Source: Pseudomonadota bacterium (GTDB taxonomy: Bacteria; Desulfobacterota; Desulfobulbia; Desulfobulbales; Desulfobulbaceae). Taken from it: a stretch of 32,979 bases of DNA. Every line of letters starts with the position of its first letter. Positions within the stretch are counted from its first letter, which is position 1. The translations under genes and the position numbers were made by a program. This document shows, one piece after another, positions 1 to 6,296 of the stretch. A model generated the notes under the pieces. The model saw only the letters and a program-made list of their open reading frames with translations. It was not told the DNA's origin and searched no databases. The stretch covers positions 1-32,979 of the forward strand of contig WRKE01000314.1 of assembly GCA_009778235.1 (NCBI GenBank), written 5' to 3'.

Positions 1-298
1 CTGCAAGGCAATATACATTAATTACGATAAATCAACAATATAAATGTTTATGTGCGGGTGGCTATTGCAGTGATTTTTCGAGATTGACTCTCGTTGTCTT
101 TCCCGAAGAAGTCCGTTTATTACCCCGGTGGATAATTAGCTAAACCACCGCCAGACATGTCTTGATTAATTTAAACAAAAACGGATAGTTGTCCAAAGGC
201 AGATTGAAAGATGTTGAATCATGAAATCGCCGGAGTAATAACTTGCGGATTGAATCCGCTCACGGTTGAGGCAAGGAAAACACATCGAGGGAGAAACA
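1..298. other. AT-rich leader upstream of the SWIM protein gene
   Basis: No gene is supported here. The stretch is clearly more AT-rich than the coding DNA that follows. It holds three small dyads: arms CGGTGG (126-131) and CCACCG (145-150); a perfect 10-bp palindrome AGACATGTCT at 153-162; and GCGGAT (245-250) with ATCCGC (254-259), which would form a tight hairpin in the leader about 40 bases before the start codon. None is followed by a T-run, so none looks like an intrinsic terminator. The region probably contains the promoter for the plus-strand gene, but I cannot fix its -35 and -10 boxes. Confidence 0.4.
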
Positions 299-2269
299 AT
301 GAAGACACTTGGCACCCTGTTGAGCGAGTTGACCTACGACGACCTGGATCACTGGGCGGGCGAGACGATCCGGGGCCGGGGCAAGGCCTATATCAACCGG
401 GTGGCAGGGCTGCACCGCACCACCAGGGGCGAGTTGGCCGCCTGGGTTTCGGGGAGCGAAAACTACGCCACCCTGGTGCATCTCGATGAACAAGGGGAAT
501 ACGACTGGTTCTGCACCTGTCCTTATGGCAACGGCCCATGCAAGCACGCTGTGGCGGTGATCCTGGCGGCGGTCCGGCAGTGCAAACGCAAACGGGACAT
601 CCCTTTATTGAGCGAGGAGGACGAACTGCACCAGGTGCTGTTCAGCGATCTGGAGGACAAGCCGTACCGGGAGAGCGGCGAGTTGGCAAGCGTGCCCCAG
701 AGGGCCTTCGAAGGAGGCAAGCGGGAACACTCCAAGGTGCGCAAACTGCTGGCAGACAAGAGCCGGGAGGAGATGGTGGAGATGGTGGTCCGCCTGGCCG
801 CCTATTTTCCGGTGGTGGAGCGGGCCCTGCTGGAGGCCGAGCAATTGCGGAGCGGTCGAATTGAACCGCTGATACGGGCCCTGCGACAGGAAATCGGCAA
901 TCTGACCAAGGAACCCGCCTGGTCGAGCCCCTGGAGCGATGAGCGCGACATTCCCGATTATTCCCATGTCCACCAGCAGTTCGCCCTCCTGCTGGCCGCC
1001 GGCCATGCCGATGTCCTGCTGGAGCTGGGCGACGAGCTCTGGCGGCGGGGCAGCGAACAGGTCGAACAGTCAGACGACGAGGGTGAGACCGGCGAGGCCA
1101 TCGCCGGGTGTCTGGAAATCGTGTTCCACGCCCTGCCCGCCTCGTCCCTGGCCAAGGCGGAGCAGTTGCTGTGGGTGATCGACCGCCTGCTGGAAGACCA
1201 GTATAACCTGCTCCAGTCGGGCGAGAAGGTACTGGAAGACAAACGCTACGGCGAGGGCGACTGGCAACAGGTGGCTACGATCTTGGCAGGACGGGCGGAA
1301 ACGGCAAAAAAGGGCTCCCAGGCCACGACCTTTTCCGCCAGGCAACACCGGACCGGCTTGCAGGACCGGCTGGTCACCGCCTACCAACGCAGTAATCAAA
1401 CCGAAAAAATCGTGCCCTTGCTGGAGAAAGAGGTCGACCAGTTAGGCAACTATACTCAATTGACCGATCTGCTCATCAAGGCTGGCGATCTGGAGCGCGC
1501 CCGGCAGTGGTGCATCCACGGATTTGCCCGCTCCATCCAGCACCGGGCGGGTGATGCCGAGGGATTGCAGGAACGATTGCGCCGGATCGCCGAAACCCAG
1601 CAGCAGCATGGGCTGGTTGCCGCTTACCGGGCCGAGGATTTTTTCCATCGCCCCGGGCTGGAGGGTTACAAGGAGCTGCGCCGGGCAACGGAAAAACTCA
1701 CCAGCTGGCCAACGATCCGTGCCGGGGCGCTCGGCTATCTGGAGAGTGGCCGGCGGCCCGACGGATCAGCCAGAAAAGACGAGCCCCTGGCCTGGCCCCT
1801 GCCTGCGCCCGAGGTCCGCTATCCCCAGGAAAAGCCGAAGGGTGGCCCGACGGGCCGCTTTCCCAACCGGCCGGCATTGATCGACATCGCTATCTTCGAA
1901 AAACGGTTTGATGATGTCGTCGCCCTGTACCAGGCCATGGCCAAGGGATCGCTCGGGACCGCTGGGGTTGACGAAACCGTGGCCAAGGCCGTGGCCAAAA
2001 CCCACCCCGAGGCGGCCTTGGCCATCTGGCGTCGCCTGGTCGAGGGCCTGATTGCCCAGGTCAAACCCAAGGCCTATGCCGAGGCCGGCGGTTTTTTGCG
2101 GATGATGTACAAGGTGTTCAACGAGAGGCAACGCTTGGCCGAATGGGAGGCGCTGCTCGCCGAACTGCGGCGGACCCACAAGGCCAAGCGGCGGCTGCTG
2201 GACGTACTGGACTCCATAGGCACCAGCAGCAAAAAAATCATCGACGGGATCAAGGATGGTGAAAGTTGA
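299..2269 (+). CDS. SWIM zinc-finger protein with helical repeat-like C-terminal region
   Basis: A protein of 656 residues. The SWIM zinc-binding signature is seen as C72-x-C74, C81-x-H83 in the string FCTCPYGNGPCKHAV; in this family it is a compact zinc-binding fold used for DNA or protein contact. The remaining ~550 residues are charged and predicted helical, with TPR-like stretches around residues 380-470 and 580-640, but no catalytic motif that I recognise. The start at 299 is preferred over an in-frame ATG at 266 because GAGGGAGA sits just upstream of it and the SWIM spacing is typical. It stands alone: no SWI2/SNF2 helicase, the usual partner of bacterial SWIM proteins, lies beside it in this window. 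The function is unknown; a DNA- or protein-binding scaffold is inference. Confidence 0.85.
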   Translation: MKTLGTLLSELTYDDLDHWAGETIRGRGKAYINRVAGLHRTTRGELAAWVSGSENYATLVHLDEQGEYDWFCTCPYGNGPCKHAVAVILAAVRQCKRKRDIPLLSEEDELHQVLFSDLEDKPYRESGELASVPQRAFEGGKREHSKVRKLLADKSREEMVEMVVRLAAYFPVVERALLEAEQLRSGRIEPLIRALRQEIGNLTKEPAWSSPWSDERDIPDYSHVHQQFALLLAAGHADVLLELGDELWRRGSEQVEQSDDEGETGEAIAGCLEIVFHALPASSLAKAEQLLWVIDRLLEDQYNLLQSGEKVLEDKRYGEGDWQQVATILAGRAETAKKGSQATTFSARQHRTGLQDRLVTAYQRSNQTEKIVPLLEKEVDQLGNYTQLTDLLIKAGDLERARQWCIHGFARSIQHRAGDAEGLQERLRRIAETQQQHGLVAAYRAEDFFHRPGLEGYKELRRATEKLTSWPTIRAGALGYLESGRRPDGSARKDEPLAWPLPAPEVRYPQEKPKGGPTGRFPNRPALIDIAIFEKRFDDVVALYQAMAKGSLGTAGVDETVAKAVAKTHPEAALAIWRRLVEGLIAQVKPKAYAEAGGFLRMMYKVFNERQRLAEWEALLAELRRTHKAKRRLLDVLDSIGTSSKKIIDGIKDGES

Positions 2270-2308
2270 TCAACCTGAGCCCGGCTGGGTTGCACGCCCA
2301 AAAAAAGT

Positions 2309-2344
2309 TTGACAGCTTGCGAAAAATATTGTGTTTATTATAAG
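2309..2344 (+). promoter_or_regulatory. Candidate sigma-70-type promoter for the universal stress gene
   Basis: An AT-rich patch follows GC-rich coding DNA. It contains a perfect TTGACA at 2309-2314 but no good -10 box at 16-18 bases. A second reading pairs TTGCGA (2317-2322) with TATAAG (2339-2344) at 16 bases. The exact boxes are therefore uncertain, but a promoter about 80-100 bases before the stress-protein start is reasonable. Confidence 0.4.
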
Positions 2345-2424
2345 TTATGTGCCAAAGGCTGTGCATTTCCTGTCCACCGTGAACCACCGGCCGGAATATT
2401 CCGGTCCCCACCGAGGAGGAGCAG

Positions 2425-2922
2425 ATGATTCCCGCGCCCAATATGCAGACCATTCTTTTTGCCACCGACCTGGGCGAGAATACCCGGGTAGTCTTCCGTA
2501 TGGCCGTGAGTCAGGCCCGCCGCTACAATGCCCGCCTGCTGATTCTGCATGTGGTCGAGCCGCTGGGCAGCACCGGCACGGCGATCATCGCCAACTATCT
2601 TTCCGGCATGGCCGCTGACCGGATCAATCAGGACATGGCCGAAGAGATCCTGGAGATCATGAAGCAACGGGTCGAAATCTTCACCCTGGAGGAAATGGCG
2701 GCCTTCGGCCTCGACTGGACACCGGTGACCGAGACCATGGTCACCGCCGGCAACCCCGCCGAGGAAATCCTGGAAACGGCAAAAAAATGCGGCGCAGGCA
2801 TGATTGTCATGGGCACCTCGACCCGCTCCTTTCTCGGCAACGCCCTCATGGGCACCACTGCCCGCCGTGTTTCCCGGCATACACCGGTGCCGGTCCTGCT
2901 GGTTCCCATGGTTGAGAAATAG
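2425..2922 (+). CDS. Universal stress protein (UspA family)
   Basis: A 165-residue single-domain Usp protein, the usual length for the family. The N-terminal strand ILFATDLGENT carries the conserved Asp of the nucleotide pocket. The C-terminal ATP-binding loop is present as MGTSTRSFLGNALMGTTA followed by the R-x-x-R-H-T-P-V-P-V-L-L-V strand, so it belongs to the ATP-binding rather than the non-binding branch. A long helical insertion at residues ~50-95 is somewhat larger than in E. coli UspA. The start has a strong GAGGAGGAG ribosome site. The gene is single, with its own upstream AT-rich promoter region and an intrinsic terminator after it. A role in stress endurance is family knowledge; the specific trigger cannot be read from the sequence. 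Confidence 0.93.
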   Translation: MIPAPNMQTILFATDLGENTRVVFRMAVSQARRYNARLLILHVVEPLGSTGTAIIANYLSGMAADRINQDMAEEILEIMKQRVEIFTLEEMAAFGLDWTPVTETMVTAGNPAEEILETAKKCGAGMIVMGTSTRSFLGNALMGTTARRVSRHTPVPVLLVPMVEK

Positions 2923-2947
2923 CCATTTCCGCGCCTGGCCGCATCAC

Positions 2948-2981
2948 CCCGGTTCCGCGCCCGCCGGAGCCGGGTTTTTTT
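2948..2981 (+). terminator. Intrinsic terminator after the universal stress gene
   Basis: A 9-bp stem CCCGGTTCC / GGAGCCGGG (one G-U pair) with a 9-base GC-rich loop is followed directly by seven T residues. The T-run reaches the last bases of the convergent ilvY gene, so the stress gene and ilvY meet tail to tail with almost no gap. Confidence 0.88.
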
Positions 2982-3876
2982 ATTGCCGCCGCTTTGGCCG
3001 CCCAACCGGGGTGATCGCGGTCCAGAAGGCCTGGATCACCGGGTTGAGCAGATGCTTTTTCAGGGTGCAGGCGCCGATGATGAAGGGTGCAAGCTTTGAT
3101 TCGATCTCAACCAGACGCACCTGGTCCCGCAGTAAACTTTTTTCCAACACCAGTTCCGGCACCACCCCAACCCCGCAACCCAGACTGACCATGGCCAACA
3201 AGGCCTCATTGCCTGCCACTTCGGCATAGATATTGGGCCGAATGCTGTTGGTCCGGAACCAGCGGTCGATCCGTTCCCGGCTTAAACCCCGTTCGGCCAG
3301 GATGACCGGGATGTGCGCCCAGTCGATCTGATCGTCGCCGGGCGTGAGGAATTCGGCCCCGTCGGCCGGGGCGATGAACACCAGAGGGGTACGGGCCAGT
3401 TCGACGAAAACGACGGCGGCGGGCATGCGCTCAGGTAGGGCGGCGATGGTCACCTCTGCCTGGCGATTGTTGAGCCGGTCAAGCGCCTCAGCGGCGTCGC
3501 CGGTCTGCAGTTTGATCTGGACCCCGGGATGCATGCGGCGAAAGGACTTGAGGATGGGCGGCAGAATGGACATGGCAGCGGTGACCGAGCAGAACAGCGA
3601 GATTTCACCGCCCTGGATCTCGTTACCTGCGAGTTCCCGCTGCAGGGCCTGCCAGCGCTCCACCGCCTCCTCGGCATACTGCCTGAACACGGTGCCGGCC
3701 TGGGTGAGGGCCACGGTGCGATTGTCGCGCCGGAAAAGGGGCGTGCCCACCTGCTCCTCGATCCGCTGGATGGTGCGGGTCAAGGCCGAGGGGGTGAGGT
3801 GGCAAGCACGGCTGGTCCGGCCGAAATGAAGGGACTCGGCCAGGTGGCTGAAGATTTTGAGGGCGTGGATGTCCAT
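2980..3876 (-). CDS. ilvY: LysR-type transcriptional activator IlvY
   Basis: A 298-residue LysR-family regulator. An N-terminal winged helix-turn-helix (residues ~1-60, MDIHALKIFSHLAESLHFGR) is followed by a two-lobed effector domain. The order of conserved segments (LFRRDNRTVALT; FCSVTAAMSILPPIL; IKLQTGDAAEALD; GCGVGVVPELVLE) matches enterobacterial IlvY closely, as I remember it. IlvY activates ilvC when bound to acetolactate or acetohydroxybutyrate. The divergent position next to ilvC agrees. The start at 3876 is chosen because the protein then begins exactly like E. coli IlvY (MDLRDLKTFLHLAESRHFGR); longer in-frame readings to 3990 add residues with no family match and would run through the operator region. 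No clear ribosome site is visible at this start. Confidence 0.93.
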   Translation of the reverse strand: MDIHALKIFSHLAESLHFGRTSRACHLTPSALTRTIQRIEEQVGTPLFRRDNRTVALTQAGTVFRQYAEEAVERWQALQRELAGNEIQGGEISLFCSVTAAMSILPPILKSFRRMHPGVQIKLQTGDAAEALDRLNNRQAEVTIAALPERMPAAVVFVELARTPLVFIAPADGAEFLTPGDDQIDWAHIPVILAERGLSRERIDRWFRTNSIRPNIYAEVAGNEALLAMVSLGCGVGVVPELVLEKSLLRDQVRLVEIESKLAPFIIGACTLKKHLLNPVIQAFWTAITPVGRPKRRQ

Positions 3877-3939
3877 AAAAATTGCGGAAAGAAGATAGGT
3901 TCCGTGGTATGAGACAAACCGGTGTCCATCATGGGCTCG

Positions 3940-3990
3940 TGTTGCATTTTTTGCAACAACGAATTGCAAACAAATCACTTTTCGCAACAA
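3940..3990. promoter_or_regulatory. IlvY operator region between ilvY and ilvC
   Basis: A perfect inverted repeat TGTTGCA-ttttt-TGCAACA occupies 3940-3958 and contains the T-N11-A core expected of a LysR-type site. Two more half-sites follow as direct repeats: TTGCAAACAA (3964-3973) and TCGCAACAA (3982-3990). IlvY is known to bind tandem operators between ilvY and ilvC, so these are the obvious candidates. The ilvC promoter should lie just right of them; a weak TTTTCG (3979-3984) to TATGGT (4001-4006) pair at 16 bases fits an activator-dependent promoter. Confidence 0.7.
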
Positions 3991-4164
3991 AAATTTCGGT
4001 TATGGTGAAGGAAAAATAAATCCGGCGCGGTGACCGCCGGGCATGGCCACTGTCCGGGCCACCGGGGCGATATGCGCCGGCCCCCTCCAACCGCTCTACC
4101 CCGGCCCGGTGACCCGCGGCCTGACAATCTTTGATCCAACCACCCCAACAAGAGAGGAATGATC

Positions 4165-5640
4165 ATGGGACAAAACTACTTCAATACCCTGCCGTTGCGC
4201 CTGCAGCTAGAGGAATTGGGCAAATGCCGCTTCATGGACGCCGCTGAATTCGCCGATGGCGTGGGCAAGCTCAAAAACAAAAAAATCGTCATCGTCGGCT
4301 GCGGCGCCCAGGGGTTGCATCAGGGGCTCAATCTGCGCGATTCCGGCCTGGACGTCTCCTACGCCCTGCGTGACTCCGCCATCGCCGAGAAGCGCCAGAG
4401 CTGGAAAAATGCCACCAGCAACGGCTTTGCAGTTGGCAACTACCAACAGATGATCCCCACCGCCGACCTGGTGATCAATCTCACCCCGGACAAACAGCAC
4501 ACCAAGGTCGTCACCGCGGTCATGCCGCTGATGAAGAAGGGGGCCTGCCTTTCCTATTCGCACGGTTTCAACATCGTTGAGGAAGGCATGCAGATCCGCG
4601 AGGATTTGACCGTGATCATGGTGGCGCCGAAATCACCTGGAACCGAAGTGCGCGAAGAATATAAGCGCGGTTTCGGCGTGCCCACCCTGATCGCGGTCCA
4701 CCGCGAAAACGACCCCAAGGGCGAAGGCTGGGATATCGCCAAGGCCTATGCCGCCGGGACCGGTGGCCACCGGGCCGGTGTTCTGGAGTCCTCCTTTGTC
4801 GCCGAGGTCAAGAGCGACCTGATGGGTGAACAAACCATCCTCTGCGGCATGCTCCAGGCCGGCAGTCTGCTCTGCTTCAACAAGATGGTCAAACAGGGGA
4901 TCAACCCCGGTTTCGCCACCAAGCTGATCCAGTACGGCTGGGAGACCATTACCGAGGCGCTCAAACACGGCGGCATCACCAACATGATGGACCGGCTTTC
5001 CAATCCTGCCAAGATCCGCGCCTACATGCTCTCCGAGGAGATCAAGGAGATCCTGACCCCGCTGTTTGAAAAGCACATGGACGACATCATGTCCGGCACC
5101 TTTTCCAAGACCATGATGAAGGACTGGGCCAACAGCGACAAGAAACTGCTCGGCTGGCGCGCCAAGACCGCGGAAACCGCCTTTGAGAAGACCCGAGCCG
5201 CCGAGGTGGAGATCAAGGAGCAGGAGTATTTCGACAGGGGCATCCTCATGGTGGCCATGATCAAGGCGGGCGTGGAGTTGGCTTTCGACACCATGGTGGC
5301 CTCCGGCATCAAGGAGGAATCAGCCTATTACGAGAGCCTGCACGAGGTGCCGCTGATCGCCAATCTGATCGCCCGCAAGAAGCTCTATGAGATGAACGTG
5401 GTCATTTCCGACACCGCCGAGTATGGCTGCTACCTGTTCGCCCATCAGGCGGTGCCGCTGCTGGCCGATTTCATGAAGTCCATTGATACCGATGTGATCG
5501 GCAAAGGGCTGGATGCGGCCGACACCTCGGTGGACAATATCGAGCTGATCGGGGTCAACGGTGCCATCCGCTACACCCTGGTCGAGCAGGTGGGTGAGGA
5601 GCTGCGCTCCCACATGGGGGCGATGAAGCCGATCATCTGA
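4165..5640 (+). CDS. ilvC: Ketol-acid reductoisomerase, class II (long, enteric type)
   Basis: Converts 2-acetolactate or 2-aceto-2-hydroxybutyrate to the 2,3-dihydroxy acid with NADPH and Mg2+, the second common step of valine/isoleucine synthesis. It is 491 residues, the length of E. coli IlvC and far longer than class I enzymes (~330), with the duplicated C-terminal knotted domain. Visible motifs: NADPH loop VGCGAQGLHQG (~44-54), LVINLTPDKQH, MVAPKSPGTEVREEYKRGFGVP, AGVLESSFVAEVKSDLMGEQT with acidic metal ligands, and YYESLHEVPLIANLIARKKLYEMN. The ATG at 4165 is preferred over 4159: it gives proper spacing from GAGAGGA and matches the family N-terminus. It lies divergent to its activator gene. 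The leader is about 170 bases long and GC-rich, with a CCGGCG/CGCCGG hairpin at 4022-4040. Confidence 0.97.
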   Translation: MGQNYFNTLPLRLQLEELGKCRFMDAAEFADGVGKLKNKKIVIVGCGAQGLHQGLNLRDSGLDVSYALRDSAIAEKRQSWKNATSNGFAVGNYQQMIPTADLVINLTPDKQHTKVVTAVMPLMKKGACLSYSHGFNIVEEGMQIREDLTVIMVAPKSPGTEVREEYKRGFGVPTLIAVHRENDPKGEGWDIAKAYAAGTGGHRAGVLESSFVAEVKSDLMGEQTILCGMLQAGSLLCFNKMVKQGINPGFATKLIQYGWETITEALKHGGITNMMDRLSNPAKIRAYMLSEEIKEILTPLFEKHMDDIMSGTFSKTMMKDWANSDKKLLGWRAKTAETAFEKTRAAEVEIKEQEYFDRGILMVAMIKAGVELAFDTMVASGIKEESAYYESLHEVPLIANLIARKKLYEMNVVISDTAEYGCYLFAHQAVPLLADFMKSIDTDVIGKGLDAADTSVDNIELIGVNGAIRYTLVEQVGEELRSHMGAMKPII

Positions 5641-5673
5641 AGGCCTGGACGCGATCTTCTGAGGTTCTGCCCA

Positions 5674-5719
5674 AATAAAAGAATCCCCTCGGCCCATCGG
5701 ACCGGGGGATTCTTTTATT
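5674..5719. terminator. Perfect bidirectional terminator between ilvC and the minus-strand operon
   Basis: Perfect 15-bp arms, AATAAAAGAATCCCC (5674-5688) and GGGGATTCTTTTATT (5705-5719), enclose a short GC loop. Each strand ends its stem in a T-rich run, so it can stop ilvC transcription going right and response-regulator transcription going left. Confidence 0.9.
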
Positions 5720-5825
5720 GGAGCGATGCAATGGTGCCGGATAGCGCGGGGGCAAGAACGGTCGGGTTGGCGCTGCCACGCTTCGCGGCAACGATCAAAA
5801 AACGAGGGCCAATGTGTTTTGTGCT

Positions 5826-6296
5826 CTAAGACGTGCGCTTGGCTTGGGGCACAACGGCTGGCGTTGCCGGGATCAGGAGGGCGTCCTCCTGATTGATCAG
5901 GGCTTTCTGGGCAGCCAGTTCGATCTTTTCGATCAACTCCCGGATATCGATGGGCTTAAGGCAGTAATCAAAGGCACCGCTTTCCATGCCCTCGATCCCC
6001 GACTTAACCGAGGCATGGCCAGTCAGGATGACCACCTCGCTCAAGGGCCAGCGTTCCTTGACCTTGCGGAGGCACTGGATGCCGTCCATTTCGGGCATGT
6101 TCATGTCCATGATCACCACCTCGGCGTTTTGGGCCTCCAGGAGGTCCAATGCGTCGAGACAGCACACCGACACGCTGTGGCGGATACCAATCCGTTCCAG
6201 ATGCCTCTGCATGACCCCCTTGAACTCAAGGTCGTCGTCCACCAGCAGCAGGTGAATTTTGAGCGCCGCTTCGAGCTGGACGGTCTGTTCAGTCAT
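5826..6296 (-). CDS. Single-domain response regulator, coupled to the phosphohistidine protein
   Basis: A 156-residue protein that is essentially one receiver domain. Seen residues: acidic pocket D20-D22, phospho-acceptor D64 in VIMDMNMPEMDG, switch T92 in LTGHASV, and K114 in CLKPID. A tail of ~25 residues after the receiver has no DNA-binding or enzyme domain. It should act by protein contact or phosphotransfer. The start at 6296 overlaps the stop of the upstream gene by 8 bases, so the two are translationally coupled; earlier in-frame starts lie deep inside that gene. It is clearly similar to the other response regulator of this cluster, sharing LTGHASV-x-SGI and GAFDY-x-x-KP. No histidine kinase gene is nearby. 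Its phosphodonor is therefore open. Confidence 0.92.
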   Translation of the reverse strand: MTEQTVQLEAALKIHLLLVDDDLEFKGVMQRHLERIGIRHSVSVCCLDALDLLEAQNAEVVIMDMNMPEMDGIQCLRKVKERWPLSEVVILTGHASVKSGIEGMESGAFDYCLKPIDIRELIEKIELAAQKALINQEDALLIPATPAVVPQAKRTS

